A stretch of DNA of 64,000 nt from positions 1-64,000 of the forward strand of contig CALHVX010000015.1 of assembly GCA_938036875.1 (NCBI GenBank), written 5' to 3'. Source of the stretch: an uncultured Pseudomonadales bacterium. GTDB taxonomy: Bacteria; Pseudomonadota; Gammaproteobacteria; Pseudomonadales; Azotimanducaceae. A program made the translations under genes and the position numbers. Every line of letters starts with the position of its first letter. Positions within the stretch are counted from its first letter, which is position 1. The notes under the pieces are model-generated. The model was not told where the DNA came from. It ran no database searches and saw nothing but the letters and a program-made list of their open reading frames with translations. Shown piece after piece: positions 9,544 to 19,688 of this stretch.

Positions 9544-11634
9544 TTAGTTAGACAGTGCCAATCGAACTTGCAAACGCCGCAACTGCTGCCGTATTCGGCG
9601 TAGCGCTTGCTGCCGTTCTGCCGGGTTTTGGTCCGCTGAGCTATTGTACATAACCTGCTCTAAGTCTTCGACACACCCCTGCATATCTTCAACAACCAAA
9701 CCCTTCTCTTGAGCCAGCCTGGGCAGGTAGCTGCTCGGTCCTTCGTGAGGCGCTCGCGGCACCCCTGCTGAAGCACCCAATCGACCAAAGCGTTGAAATA
9801 ACTTCACTTCAGGCGCCAACGGCTCTGCCCGTCGTCGCCAAAATACAATGGCAGCTGCTAACCCTAGGCTAATGGCACCGGTAAACAACAGGGCAAGCGC
9901 GATACGCCAAGGCTCAACCTTACCTAGAAGCTCACGCAATACTCCGGCTTGTTGATTGGCATCAAAACCAACCACCCATAAGTTCCAGCGATGCTCTAAT
10001 GAATCCAGCCACTGCAAGGCATCGGTTAGAGATTCCCAATCAGCCAAGCGCAACGCGGACAAGGTCGGCAAGCTGGCGCGGTCGGTGCTGGATAGTGCCG
10101 CGTCCAACCCTTCTTCGATGCGTTGCGGAGCCACCGAAGCCGTTGGATCAAAGCGTTGCCAGCCTGCCTGTTCGTCCCACAACTCAACCCAGGCATGGGC
10201 GTCATACTGACGAACCACCAAGTGCCCGGTAATGGGATTGATCTCCCCGCCTTGGTAACCACCCACCATGCGGGCGGGAATGTTGGCCGCACGCGCTAGA
10301 AACACTAGCGCACCGGCATAGTGCGTGCAAAACCCGCGCTTGGTATCAAACCAAAAGGCATCGATACTGTTGTCGCTGGGTAACTTGGGCGGTTGCAGGG
10401 TGTAGTAAAACGGTTGCTCGCGAATTTGCGCCATCACCGCATTCGCAAAGGCTTCCACCTCACCGGTTTGCTGCCACAACTGGGTTGCCAGCTCACGAAT
10501 TCTCGGGTTGTCTGCCTCGGGCAGCGCCGTTTCCACATAGCGTTGTCGCAAAGACAAACCACCCGGGCTCATCAACAGGTCCGGGTAGGAACGCACGTCG
10601 TAACGCATAACAGACAGTACTGGCGTATTGTTCACCAACCGATAATCATCGGTTCGATACAAGGTGGGCGTGCGCGGCAACGCAACGTCCAACGCATACA
10701 ACCAATCGCTACCCGTCGGCTGCAGCATGACCTGGTAGTCTATCGAGGCTAAGCCTTCGGCCGCTTGAGCCATCGTTTCCGCGGACTGGGGTTTGGCTTC
10801 CTCTGGCCTCCTAGCGGGCGCATCCAGGTCGGTGATATCACTTGTACCTACCGACCAAGTACCGCCCGCAAACTGGGAATACACCAACCCACGCCAGTAC
10901 AAATCTCGATGCGCCGGAATGCGCGACTTAAACACCGCTCGAAACGCCAGCTCATCGGATTGCGATAACGACGCTACATCACCCGGGGTTAGATGCTCAC
11001 CAATGCCTGTCTGGTGACCGCCCGGCATAGGCACAGACCAGATTGGTCCAACGCGCGGAAACAGTAAGAACAACACAACCGTTAGCGGTATCGCTTGAGC
11101 GATAAGCCAGGTCGCCAATTTTATGGATGCCAGCGGTCGTACTTGAGAATGCAACTGGTGTAGCCCCACCAAGGCGGCGGTTACCACCACCGTGGCAAAC
11201 ATCTCGTAGAGCGCTACGGGCAAAGATTGGTCAAACAAAAATTGGGTTGAAATAACAAAATAGCTTAGAAAGATCACTAGATACGCATCGCGCCGGTTTT
11301 TCATCTCCAGCAGCTTTAGCGCAAAAGCCAGCACTAGCAATGACGTAGCCGCTTCTAACGAAAAGCTCATCGAACCGCCCGTGGCCGCGCCAAGCCCTAC
11401 CCCAACAATAGAGATCACTACCAATGCAGCGCGCACCCAGCTGTTTGGGTAGTTCCAGCGGCCGCGGTAAATCTGGGTGCGCCACAAGCCACAAAACAAC
11501 GCTACGGCGACAATCCACACCGACAATTGCAACGTGTGCGGGATGATGACCACCAACTGCGCCACCATGAGCAATGCCAAGGAGTTACGCGGGATTTGGT
11601 AGGCAACCCCAACCGCTGGCGCCTTAGTGGACAC
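9544..11634 (-). CDS. tgpA: TgpA-like membrane-bound transglutaminase-family protein (DUF3488)
   Basis: This 696-residue inner-membrane protein has about six hydrophobic segments at the N-terminus (DUF3488 region, residues 15-210). A periplasmic transglutaminase-like domain follows, with Cys in RGFCTHYAGALVFLAR, His in RQYDAHAWVEL and Asp in WQRFDPTAS. After a further membrane span (about 570-590) comes a DUF4129-like cytoplasmic C-terminus. Pseudomonas TgpA has this architecture and is reported to be important for growth. The GTG start overlaps the DUF58 gene by 11 bases, and moxR lies upstream. This moxR-DUF58-tgpA trio is widely conserved, and its substrate is unknown. Confidence 0.92.
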   Translation of the reverse strand: MSTKAPAVGVAYQIPRNSLALLMVAQLVVIIPHTLQLSVWIVAVALFCGLWRTQIYRGRWNYPNSWVRAALVVISIVGVGLGAATGGSMSFSLEAATSLLVLAFALKLLEMKNRRDAYLVIFLSYFVISTQFLFDQSLPVALYEMFATVVVTAALVGLHQLHSQVRPLASIKLATWLIAQAIPLTVVLFLLFPRVGPIWSVPMPGGHQTGIGEHLTPGDVASLSQSDELAFRAVFKSRIPAHRDLYWRGLVYSQFAGGTWSVGTSDITDLDAPARRPEEAKPQSAETMAQAAEGLASIDYQVMLQPTGSDWLYALDVALPRTPTLYRTDDYRLVNNTPVLSVMRYDVRSYPDLLMSPGGLSLRQRYVETALPEADNPRIRELATQLWQQTGEVEAFANAVMAQIREQPFYYTLQPPKLPSDNSIDAFWFDTKRGFCTHYAGALVFLARAANIPARMVGGYQGGEINPITGHLVVRQYDAHAWVELWDEQAGWQRFDPTASVAPQRIEEGLDAALSSTDRASLPTLSALRLADWESLTDALQWLDSLEHRWNLWVVGFDANQQAGVLRELLGKVEPWRIALALLFTGAISLGLAAAIVFWRRRAEPLAPEVKLFQRFGRLGASAGVPRAPHEGPSSYLPRLAQEKGLVVEDMQGCVEDLEQVMYNSSADQNPAERQQALRRIRQQLRRLQVRLALSN

Positions 11635-12637
11635 CGTAAAGACCTAGCTCACGCAGCACTTGATCCAAGTGTTGCTGGCCTTTCGCCGGCGCGATGACTC
11701 GCGGGCCGATTCGAGCACCAAATTCACGATCTTCGCGTACCGCCTTTAGCGCCAGCCCAGCCATTCGGCTCAAGCGCTCCTCTAAGCCACCAGGCAGACT
11801 TTCTAGATCAAACCATAAGCGCGGTTCAACATAGCTAGCGTAGTTCTTCACCATCAGATCGTCAGACTTAGCATAGCTACGCCACAACACGTGCTTCAAG
11901 GGATCCCCAGGCTGATACACCCGCAGGTCGGTAAAGTCTTCGCTGCCAGCGGGATCAATAAGCGAGCCGTCGGTTCGATTGCCGGAACCCTGGGCTGGAT
12001 AGTCATCAAATATGGGCTTCGGGTAGGTTAAACCGCGCGCATCTAGATCAATCCAGGTCCAAGCCCTAAGCAGGCCCAATGGAAAAAAGGTCTCAACAAG
12101 CAGTCGACCGGGGTTGTGCAAGCCGCGCCGTTCCGCTGGCACATATAAGCGCGCAACATCCGTAGAGGTTTCAAAAAGCTCTGCCCATTGCTTATCACCC
12201 GCCGGCCAACCTAACTGAATGCCTTCACGCGGGTGCTGCTTGGGTCGCACCACCCGAACACTGAACTCTAAGTTTTCGCCAACAAACGCGGGCCTATGAG
12301 ATACCAACTCAAAGGTAAGACCCGACAAATTACGGAAGGTGTACAAAATGGTGATTAAAAATAGGCTACCCAACAAAAAAGCCATGCCGTAAACCAAGCT
12401 GGCCTGATAGTTGATGGCACCAAGAATCAGGAGCAACAGCAAACCGGAATAGGCAAACCCGGTCCGCGTTGGAAAGATGAAAATATTTCGTTGGCTAAGG
12501 GTTATGGATGCGCTTGGCGGTATGCGCGCCTCAAGCCAACGATCAAAACGCTTGGAGCGACGGCTGGTGGTCCCGGTTGCTGCACCGGGCAAACTGGGGT
12601 TGGCATCTTGTTGAGGATTGGCGCTGGCCGCAGACAT
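11624..12637 (-). CDS. DUF58 domain-containing membrane protein
   Basis: The 337-residue protein has two closely spaced membrane helices (about 60-105), then a soluble domain with the DUF58 hallmark GSEDFTDLRVYQPGDPLKHVLWRSYAKSD split across residues 235-270. DUF58 proteins are related to von Willebrand A folds and usually sit next to a MoxR ATPase. Here the gene lies 12 bp after moxR and overlaps tgpA by 11 bases, forming one operon. A chaperone-like or envelope-assembly role is inferred from context. Confidence 0.9.
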   Translation of the reverse strand: MSAASANPQQDANPSLPGAATGTTSRRSKRFDRWLEARIPPSASITLSQRNIFIFPTRTGFAYSGLLLLLILGAINYQASLVYGMAFLLGSLFLITILYTFRNLSGLTFELVSHRPAFVGENLEFSVRVVRPKQHPREGIQLGWPAGDKQWAELFETSTDVARLYVPAERRGLHNPGRLLVETFFPLGLLRAWTWIDLDARGLTYPKPIFDDYPAQGSGNRTDGSLIDPAGSEDFTDLRVYQPGDPLKHVLWRSYAKSDDLMVKNYASYVEPRLWFDLESLPGGLEERLSRMAGLALKAVREDREFGARIGPRVIAPAKGQQHLDQVLRELGLYGVH

Positions 12638-12649
12638 GGGAACGTCCGC

Positions 12650-13663
12650 TTAGCCAACCACATCAACGCTGGTCAACAACTTGTGGGCTAAGGCTGCCCC
12701 ACCGTGACCGGCAAAGTCCGCTGCCTCACGCAGTCGATGCTCTACCACGCTCGGCAATACTGCCTGCACATCTTCCGGTACAACGTGCGTGCGTTGATGT
12801 AACAAGGCCCAAGCTTTAGACGCACCAAGCAATGCTAGCGAGCCGCGTGGCGACAAGCCAAAGGCAAATTCAGGCGCAACCCGTGAGTGGTTCACCACGC
12901 GTTGAATGTAGTCGATCAACAGGTCCGAAGCTTTAACCTCCGACACGGCTTGTTGCAGCGATTTCAACTCTGCCAAATCAATGGCCGGTTTCATGTCTTT
13001 CAGCAGCTCGCGGCGGTCACCACCGCGCAACAACTCACGTTCCGCTTCCGGTTCTGGGTAACCCAACTCAATGCGCATTAAAAAGCGGTCTAGCTGTGAC
13101 TCAGGAAGCGGAAAGGTGCCGGTTTGGGTACTGGGGTTTTGCGTTGCTAGCACAAAGAACGGATCGGGCAAATCGCGAGTTGTCCCTTCGGATGTCACCT
13201 GTCGTTCTTCCATGGCTTCAAGCAAGGCACTCTGAGATTTTGGCGTGGCACGATTGATCTCGTCAGCCAACACGACCTGAGCAAACAACGGGCCCTCGAC
13301 AAAACGAAACTCGCCTGTGTTGCGGTCAAAAATGGAGGCACCCAAGATGTCCGCTGGTAGCACATCGGAAGTAAACTGAACCCGGTTGTATGACAACCCC
13401 AAGCTGATCGCTATGGCATGCGACAGCAGGGTTTTGCCCATGCCGGGTAGATCTTCGATCAGCAGATGACCACGGGCCAACAGGCAGGCTACCGCCAGGC
13501 GGATCTGGGTTGGCTTGCCTAGCACAACCGACTCCAACGTACCGGTTAGGCGCTGAAGCTGCTCATGAACCTTATCGTTAACCCTTGCCGTGCTCTGGAG
13601 GGAGGCCTTAGGCGTGGTTGTGGAGCTCGATAACGGTTTGATCGGAATTGTATTGTTCGTCAC
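12650..13663 (-). CDS. MoxR-family AAA+ ATPase
   Basis: MoxR ATPases are AAA+ chaperones thought to mature envelope or metalloprotein partners. The 337-residue product has Walker A DLPGMGKTLLS, Walker B VVLADEINRATPKSQ, sensor 1 LATQNP, and the family motif GTFPLPESQLDRF. The start is a GTG at 13663, which places the first 18 codons inside the 3' end of purF. I see no other in-frame start nearby and the Shine-Dalgarno is weak, so translation may depend on coupling to purF. It heads the moxR-DUF58-tgpA operon. Confidence 0.93.
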   Translation of the reverse strand: MTNNTIPIKPLSSSTTTPKASLQSTARVNDKVHEQLQRLTGTLESVVLGKPTQIRLAVACLLARGHLLIEDLPGMGKTLLSHAIAISLGLSYNRVQFTSDVLPADILGASIFDRNTGEFRFVEGPLFAQVVLADEINRATPKSQSALLEAMEERQVTSEGTTRDLPDPFFVLATQNPSTQTGTFPLPESQLDRFLMRIELGYPEPEAERELLRGGDRRELLKDMKPAIDLAELKSLQQAVSEVKASDLLIDYIQRVVNHSRVAPEFAFGLSPRGSLALLGASKAWALLHQRTHVVPEDVQAVLPSVVEHRLREAADFAGHGGAALAHKLLTSVDVVG

Positions 13664-15134
13664 GGGTCTGTTTCGTCAGGTCATTACGGTCTAACGATAG
13701 CCGCTGCAAGTAACCAGCGTCTATGTCTCCGGTCACGTATTCGCCGTTGAACACCGAACAATCAAACCCTTTGATGTTTGGATTACCCTCTCGGGCACTG
13801 CTGATCAGGTCCTCAATGCGCTGGTAGACCAACCAATCCGCCCCAATCAGGTTGCCGATCTCTTGCTCTGTGCGGTTGTGAGCGACAAATTCGTCCGCTG
13901 CGGGCATATCGATGCCGTAGACGTTGGGATAGCGCACAGGGGGCGCTGCAGAGGCCACAAAGACCTTGTTGGCACCAGCAGCGCGCGCTGACGCCACTAT
14001 CTGCCGGATGGTGGTGCTGCGGACAATGGAGTCGTCAACTAAGAGTACATTCTTGTTGCGAAACTCTAACTCGATAAGGTTGTGCTTTTGTCGAACCGAA
14101 CTGCGCCGCTGGTGCTGCCCCGGCATGATGAAGGTTCGGCCGATGTAGCGGTTCTTCACAAAGCCCTCGCGGAACTTCACGTCTAGCTCGTGAGCCAAGG
14201 GTAATGCGGCTGTGCGACCGGTATCCGGAATCGGAATCACCACATCAATGTCGTGATCACCATTGGGATAGAGCTCCAATATCTGAGCCGCCAAATACTC
14301 ACCCATACGCAACCGCGATTTGTAGACCGACACGTCATCCAAGATAGAGTCTGGGCGCGCAAAATAGACGTGCTCAAAGATACAAGGGGTCAGCGATGTG
14401 GTATCGCTACAAACTTGTGTGTGCAGCTCACCTAGCTCGCTAATGAAGATGGCTTCGCCGGGTGCCACATCGCGTTCAAGGGTGAACCCTTGGAGATCCA
14501 GCGCCGCGCTTTCGGATGCCAACATGTACTCGGTACCCGACGGCCCTTTGCGACTGCCGTACACCAAGGGGCGTATGCCATTGGGATCACGAAACCCCAC
14601 AATGCCGCAACCGATAACCAAAGCCACCGCCGCGTAAGCGCCGTTGCAGCGTTTATGCACGCCACGCACCGCAGCAAACATATGCTCGGCTTTCGGTTGC
14701 ATCGCCTTCTGCTCTTGCAGCTCTTGGGCAAACACGTTCAGCAACACCTCAGAATCGCTTGAGGTGTTCACATGCCGCAAGCCGGTTCGAAACAACTCAT
14801 CTTGCAAATGTTTGGCGTTAGTCAGGTTACCGTTGTGCGCCAACACTATGCCGTAGGGCGAGTTCACGTACATGGGCTGCGCTTCAGCTGAACTCGACGT
14901 GCCCGCAGTGGGATACCGTACGTGGCCAATACCCAAATTGCCCGCCAGCTTAGCCATATGATGGGTTTGAAACACATCACGCACCAAGCCGTTGGCTTTG
15001 CGTAAAAACAGGTGTCGCCCATCCGTTGTGACCATACCAGCAGCATCCTGCCCCCGGTGTTGCAACGCGGTTAGCGCATCATAGATTTCTTGATTAACCG
15101 AATCACCACTGACAATCCCGACAATTCCACACAT
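13608..15134 (-). CDS. purF: amidophosphoribosyltransferase PurF
   Basis: PurF transfers the glutamine amide to PRPP, the first committed step of purine synthesis. The 508-residue protein has the N-terminal nucleophile Cys2 (MCGIVGIVSG), exposed after Met removal. The glutaminase domain shows HNGNLTNA. The C-terminal phosphoribosyltransferase domain has the PRPP loop VLLVDDSIVRSTT at about 365-377. It follows cvpA by 9 bp, as in E. coli. The last 56 bases overlap the start of moxR. Confidence 0.98.
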   Translation of the reverse strand: MCGIVGIVSGDSVNQEIYDALTALQHRGQDAAGMVTTDGRHLFLRKANGLVRDVFQTHHMAKLAGNLGIGHVRYPTAGTSSSAEAQPMYVNSPYGIVLAHNGNLTNAKHLQDELFRTGLRHVNTSSDSEVLLNVFAQELQEQKAMQPKAEHMFAAVRGVHKRCNGAYAAVALVIGCGIVGFRDPNGIRPLVYGSRKGPSGTEYMLASESAALDLQGFTLERDVAPGEAIFISELGELHTQVCSDTTSLTPCIFEHVYFARPDSILDDVSVYKSRLRMGEYLAAQILELYPNGDHDIDVVIPIPDTGRTAALPLAHELDVKFREGFVKNRYIGRTFIMPGQHQRRSSVRQKHNLIELEFRNKNVLLVDDSIVRSTTIRQIVASARAAGANKVFVASAAPPVRYPNVYGIDMPAADEFVAHNRTEQEIGNLIGADWLVYQRIEDLISSAREGNPNIKGFDCSVFNGEYVTGDIDAGYLQRLSLDRNDLTKQTRDEQYNSDQTVIELHNHA

Positions 15135-15143
15135 GCTTAGATC

Positions 15144-15641
15144 TCACAATTGTTCAGTAATATCGCTAACCGCGCCACGCGCGTAGCCCATAACAGACAA
15201 GACGTCTTCTTCAAAATTCATAAAAGTGGGGATCAACTGGCTGTTGGCCCACCATTGGGTATCATCGACAAACGGCCGCATGGCAATGAGTACTGCAATG
15301 CAGATGATGCTGCCCCGTAGCGCTCCAAAGACAAACCCTAAAATACGATCTGTTCCTGAAAGCCCGGTGCTTTCAATCAATTTATTCATTGCCCATTGCA
15401 CAATGGAGGCAAGAATTAGGGTGATGATGAAAACCCCGCCAAACAAAATCACTCGGGCGACGTTAAAACCACCCAACTGTTCAGCAAACTGCTCTGCAAG
15501 ACGCGGCGACAAATACATCGCCAGAATAAACGCTGCAAGCCAAGAGGCAAGCGATAACACTTCTTTAATGAGACCGCGGGACAAACCCATGGCCGCTGAC
15601 AATCCAATGATCACCAACAAAATAATATCGGGTGTGGTCAT
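15144..15641 (-). CDS. cvpA: colicin V production protein family CvpA
   Basis: CvpA is a small inner-membrane protein conserved upstream of purF. The 165-residue product has four predicted membrane helices (roughly 5-20, 28-45, 62-85 and 102-122) and a polar C-terminal tail. The ATG at 15641 is preceded by AAGGTAGAG. In E. coli the gene affects colicin V export and envelope homeostasis; the molecular role is unsettled. It is part of the folC-dedD-cvpA-purF block. Confidence 0.95.
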   Translation of the reverse strand: MTTPDIILLVIIGLSAAMGLSRGLIKEVLSLASWLAAFILAMYLSPRLAEQFAEQLGGFNVARVILFGGVFIITLILASIVQWAMNKLIESTGLSGTDRILGFVFGALRGSIICIAVLIAMRPFVDDTQWWANSQLIPTFMNFEEDVLSVMGYARGAVSDITEQL

Positions 15642-15685
15642 CTCTACCTTCGCTGCTGTGCTGAATTAGACATTGTTTGCAATCC

Positions 15686-16312
15686 CTACTGGGCCACCAT
15701 GCGTAGCTCAGGGGATACCGGAAATTTAGAGGCAATGGCGCCAGACACGCGCTGGGCTTCCGCTTTATCTAGGAAAGGGCCAACCAAAACTCGGGTCCAA
15801 ACTTCACCATCGCGCTTGGCGCTGGACAGAAAGCCTTCGTAGCCTTGACCGCGAAGCTCATCCCTTAATGCTTGCGCGTTATCACCCCGCGCGAAGCTGG
15901 CAACTTGAACGGCCCATACTCTAGAAAGCTCGCTGTCTGGGGTTGCGGCTGCACTCTGATTGGGGCTAGCTGTTTGCGTGTCGGCTGGGACAATGTCTGT
16001 TGCGCTTGGCAGGCCGCTAGGCTCAGGTTCAATAAGTGCAACCTCGCCGAAGCTAGAGCCATCTACCTCGGAAAAGCCTTGTGCATCCAACCCGTCTCGC
16101 AACGCGGATGCCTTCTGCTCAAGTTCATCAAAAGCTGGCTGCTCAAAGGCACCAGCTGGAGCCTGCACCGGCTGTCTCGGGGAGGCTGCGTCCAAGCGCT
16201 TCACATCCACTTTAGGCAGACCGTCACCGTCAAATAGCATGGGGGCTAAAATTGCCGCAAGCGCAACCAGAAATATTGCACCGGTAACTCTATATCGGGT
16301 TTGTTCGCTCAT
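15686..16312 (-). CDS. dedD: SPOR domain protein DedD
   Basis: DedD is a bitopic cell-division protein whose SPOR domain binds denuded septal peptidoglycan. I start it at the ATG at 16312, which overlaps the folC stop as ATGA, giving 208 residues; a 27-codon upstream extension is in frame but lies inside folC. The sequence has a short cytoplasmic N-terminus, one membrane helix (about 8-24), a low-complexity Ala/Pro/Gln periplasmic linker, and a C-terminal SPOR domain (VWAVQVASFARGDNAQALRD to VGPFLDKAEA). It sits between folC and cvpA as in E. coli. Confidence 0.93.
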   Translation of the reverse strand: MSEQTRYRVTGAIFLVALAAILAPMLFDGDGLPKVDVKRLDAASPRQPVQAPAGAFEQPAFDELEQKASALRDGLDAQGFSEVDGSSFGEVALIEPEPSGLPSATDIVPADTQTASPNQSAAATPDSELSRVWAVQVASFARGDNAQALRDELRGQGYEGFLSSAKRDGEVWTRVLVGPFLDKAEAQRVSGAIASKFPVSPELRMVAQ

Positions 16313-17622
16313 AGTCCCTGGGGAAAGGTTTGCAAGGCTTGTTCGACAACGTTGAAAGCACCAAAGGCGAGAATAACATCCCTTGGACCACAACGCTGCC
16401 GTGCCATGGCTACTCCATCAGAAAAATTGTCTGCTACCGCTATCTGTAATGGACGGTCCGCGCCACCAACCATACCCGCCGTCTCAAGCTTGTCCAACAG
16501 CCTGGCGCTGGACTGAGCTCGCAAACCCTGGGTGGGTACCAAAACCCAGCAGGCCACTCGATCTCGAAGCTGCCTAACCACCGCTGGACTGTCTTTGTCG
16601 GATAGCTGGCCAAAAAGCGCAACCACGCGCCGGGTCGGGTAACGCTGTCGCAGCAAGCGGAGAATAAAACTAGCCGCCAGCGGATTATGACCAACATCCA
16701 ACAACCAATCTCGCCCAAAGGCCGCCATTGGCTGCAAGCGCCCTGGTAGCCAGGCCTTGCTGATCGCTTGGTGAGCTTGAGCTTGGGTTAGCGACCGGGC
16801 CTGGCATTGCTCCAACACCAAAGCACACGCCTGAATGGCCAAAGCGCAATTGGTTGGTGCTAAGGACCCATAGGGTAGCGCCCAGGTTGTCCCAGAGGCC
16901 GACTGGTACTGCCAATGCTGGGCTTTTTGCTGGCACCAAAAGTCCTGCCCTAGGGTGAAGGTTTGGGTGCCTAAGGATGTTGCTATCTCGGCAATGCTAC
17001 CTGGGAGCGCTTCGCCAAAGACCGCCTGCTGTGAAGCGCGCAGCACCCCCGCCTTCTCACGGCCAATGGTTTGTACGTCATCCCCTAACAGGGCCTGATG
17101 ATCCAATCCAATGCTAGTGATAATGGCAACCTGAGCATCAACCAGGTTAAACGCATCTAACCGACCACCAAGGCCAACCTCTAGCAAGGCCACATCGACC
17201 TGCTGCTCTTTGAAAAGCCACAAAGCAACCAAGGTGGAGAACTCAAAATAGGTGAGCAAGACCTCGTCACGCGCTTGATCAACCGCAGCAAATGCCCGAC
17301 ATAACATCTCGTCGCTGGCCTGCTCGCCATCTATGCGAACACGCTCATTAAATCGGCTAATGTGTGGTGACAAGGTTGCCCCAACGGTCAATCCGGCCTC
17401 AAGCAACAACTGCTCTAAGGCAACGGTGGTTGATCCTTTACCATTGGTGCCCGCAATGATAACGCTGCAGGAGGCTGGCTGGGCGACATCCAACCTCGCG
17501 GCCACGGTGCTCACGCGAGCCAAGCCCATTTCTATCTCTTGGCTGTGCACTTGATCTGCGTATTCAAGCCACTGGGTTAAACCCTGGGGGGCCACGGCCT
17601 GGGAAGATCGGGAGTTAGTCAA
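16309..17622 (-). CDS. folC: bifunctional folylpolyglutamate synthase/dihydrofolate synthase FolC
   Basis: FolC adds glutamate to dihydropteroate and then to reduced folates. The 437-residue Mur-ligase-type protein has the P-loop IAGTNGKGSTT at about 57-67, SPHISRFNERV, the LLEVGLGGRLDA motif, and TSIGLDHQALLG. It lies 6 bp after trpA and overlaps dedD by 4 bases. In related gammaproteobacteria accD usually precedes folC; here trpB-trpA occupy that position. Confidence 0.97.
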   Translation of the reverse strand: MTNSRSSQAVAPQGLTQWLEYADQVHSQEIEMGLARVSTVAARLDVAQPASCSVIIAGTNGKGSTTVALEQLLLEAGLTVGATLSPHISRFNERVRIDGEQASDEMLCRAFAAVDQARDEVLLTYFEFSTLVALWLFKEQQVDVALLEVGLGGRLDAFNLVDAQVAIITSIGLDHQALLGDDVQTIGREKAGVLRASQQAVFGEALPGSIAEIATSLGTQTFTLGQDFWCQQKAQHWQYQSASGTTWALPYGSLAPTNCALAIQACALVLEQCQARSLTQAQAHQAISKAWLPGRLQPMAAFGRDWLLDVGHNPLAASFILRLLRQRYPTRRVVALFGQLSDKDSPAVVRQLRDRVACWVLVPTQGLRAQSSARLLDKLETAGMVGGADRPLQIAVADNFSDGVAMARQRCGPRDVILAFGAFNVVEQALQTFPQGL

Positions 17623-17628
17623 ATCTGT

Positions 17629-18450
17629 CTAATCTATACCGCTGCGAATATCGGTCACCTGCTCCGCTAGGCGCGTTAACTTTTGCTCCAAGCTTGTGCC
17701 TGAATCGCCCATGGTGGCAACCAATGCCGAGCCAACCACCACACCATCGGCTATTTTGCCTATAGCCGCGGCGCTAGCACCATCTTTGATCCCAAAGCCA
17801 ACACAGACAGGCAGTTTGGTCATACCCTTGATCTCGGCAACATTACGTTGAACCTCAGCACCATCAAGATGCCCTGCACCCGTAATCCCTTTTAACGAAA
17901 CATAGTAAAGAAAACCGGTGCAGCGATCGGCGATCAGTTGGCGGCGCGCACTCACGGTGGTTGGTGCCACCAGCAGAATCAAATTGATGTTCACCGCCAG
18001 CAACGCTTGCTGCAACGGCTGCGACTCTTCCGGCGGCAAGTTGACCAAAATAAGACCATCAACCCCTGCCGCGCTTGCCGCTTGGGCGAAGGCTGCCTCG
18101 CCCATGGCTAACACTGAGTTCAAATAGCCCATCAAGACGATTGGCGTATCTTGATCACGCTCACGAAACGCTTGCACCATATCCAGGACTACGGCCAAGG
18201 TCGTGCCGTTGGCTAGTGCGCGTTCAGATGCCGCTTGGATGGCAGGCCCTTCCGCTTCGGGATCTGAAAAAGGTACACCCACCTCAAGTACATCAGCCCC
18301 ACTGGCCACCAAGGCGTGTAATGCGGGTACGGTTGCATCAAGACTAGGATCGCCCGCCGTTAAAAAGGTCACCAACGCTTTCTTTGAATCAGCCTTTAAT
18401 TGCGCAAATCGCCGGCCCAATCGGTTGTCTGCTGTATCAGCTTGGCTCAC
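17629..18450 (-). CDS. trpA: tryptophan synthase alpha chain
   Basis: TrpA cleaves indole-3-glycerol phosphate to indole, which is channelled to TrpB. The 273-residue TIM barrel has the catalytic region [19 protein letters not shown], with the conserved Asp at about residue 65, and the phosphate-binding [10 protein letters not shown] near 218-227. The second active-site acidic residue in the early strand has the usual TFLTAGDPS context. The GTG start overlaps the trpB stop (GTGA), indicating coupled translation and matched subunit amounts. Confidence 0.97.
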   Translation of the reverse strand: MSQADTADNRLGRRFAQLKADSKKALVTFLTAGDPSLDATVPALHALVASGADVLEVGVPFSDPEAEGPAIQAASERALANGTTLAVVLDMVQAFRERDQDTPIVLMGYLNSVLAMGEAAFAQAASAAGVDGLILVNLPPEESQPLQQALLAVNINLILLVAPTTVSARRQLIADRCTGFLYYVSLKGITGAGHLDGAEVQRNVAEIKGMTKLPVCVGFGIKDGASAAAIGKIADGVVVGSALVATMGDSGTSLEQKLTRLAEQVTDIRSGID

Positions 18451-19649
18451 AGCTCTATTCCATCCAACTCGGCAACCGTGAGAATATCCTTGTCACCCCG
18501 ACCAGACAGGTTCATCACGATAACCTGCTCTTTATCCATCTTTGGTGCGTTCGCCACGATCCAGGCCATCGCGTGACTAGATTCCAGTGCCGGCAAGATG
18601 CCTTCTCGCCTTGTCAGCATGCGAAACGCGGCCATGGCTTCATCGTCAGTCGCGCTCGCGTATTCAGCACGCCCTAAGTCTTTAAGCAGTGAATGTTCAG
18701 GGCCTACTCCGGGGTAATCCAAGCCTGCTGAGATGGAATGGGTCTCAATAATTTGACCATCCGCATCTTCCATGAGGTAGGTACGATTACCATGCAAGAC
18801 ACCAAGCACCCCATCGTTCAACGGCGCTGCGTGTTTGCCCGTGGCGATACCATGACCGCCCGCCTCAACGCCGACCATGCGAACCTGCTCATCATTGATG
18901 AACGGATGAAACAAACCGATAGCGTTGCTACCGCCACCCACACAAGCCACCAACACATCAGGCAAGCGACCAAGGGTTTGCAAACATTGGGTTCGAGTTT
19001 CTAAACCGATCACCGATTGAAAATCGCGCACCATCATGGGATAGGGATGCGGACCTGCAACGGTGCCAATAATATAGTGGGTGTTATCAACATTGGTCAC
19101 CCAATCGCGCATGGCTTCGTTCATGGCATCTTTTAGCGTACGCGAGCCACTGCTGACACCAATCACATTGGCGCCGAGTAGCTTCATGCGATAAACGTTT
19201 AAGCTTTGCCGGGCAATATCGTCAACCCCCATGTAGACGTGGCACTCCAAGCCCAGGCGCGCGGCAACGGTAGCCGTTGCCACACCGTGCTGCCCAGCAC
19301 CGGTCTCCGCAATAATGCGCGGCTTACCCATGCGCTTTGCCAGCAACGCTTGGCCAATGGTGTTGTTTACTTTGTGCGCACCAGTGTGATTAAGGTCTTC
19401 ACGCTTTAGGTAAACCTGAGCACCACCCAACTCTTGCGTTATCCGTTGTGCAAAGTACAAAGGTGTTTCACGACCCACATAAGTGCGCAGGTCATGCTGA
19501 AACTCTGCGATAAATGCAGGATCGTCTTTGGCTTGTGCATACAAAGTTTCGAGCTCATCCAATGCATGCATCAAGGTCTCAGCAACAAAGCGTCCGCCGT
19601 GTTGGCCAAAGTGGCCTTGCGCATCGGGGTAATCGTAGGTCTTATTCAA
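18447..19649 (-). CDS. trpB: tryptophan synthase beta chain
   Basis: TrpB is the PLP enzyme that condenses indole with serine. The 400-residue protein has the PLP lysine in [15 protein letters not shown], the [12 protein letters not shown] substrate loop, the phosphate-binding [13 protein letters not shown], and a C-terminal NLSGRGDKD. The start is a TTG at 19649 with AAAGGAAA about 5 nt upstream. It follows trpF after a 39-bp gap and overlaps trpA by 4 bases. Confidence 0.97.
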   Translation of the reverse strand: MNKTYDYPDAQGHFGQHGGRFVAETLMHALDELETLYAQAKDDPAFIAEFQHDLRTYVGRETPLYFAQRITQELGGAQVYLKREDLNHTGAHKVNNTIGQALLAKRMGKPRIIAETGAGQHGVATATVAARLGLECHVYMGVDDIARQSLNVYRMKLLGANVIGVSSGSRTLKDAMNEAMRDWVTNVDNTHYIIGTVAGPHPYPMMVRDFQSVIGLETRTQCLQTLGRLPDVLVACVGGGSNAIGLFHPFINDEQVRMVGVEAGGHGIATGKHAAPLNDGVLGVLHGNRTYLMEDADGQIIETHSISAGLDYPGVGPEHSLLKDLGRAEYASATDDEAMAAFRMLTRREGILPALESSHAMAWIVANAPKMDKEQVIVMNLSGRGDKDILTVAELDGIEL

Positions 19650-19688
19650 AAGGTTTCCTTTAAATCTCTGTTGCTATCACTTAAATGT

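Noticed and set aside
16313-16393. An N-terminal extension of DedD
   Set aside because: It lies wholly inside folC; the ATGA overlap at 16309-16312 gives a standard DedD start directly before its membrane helix.
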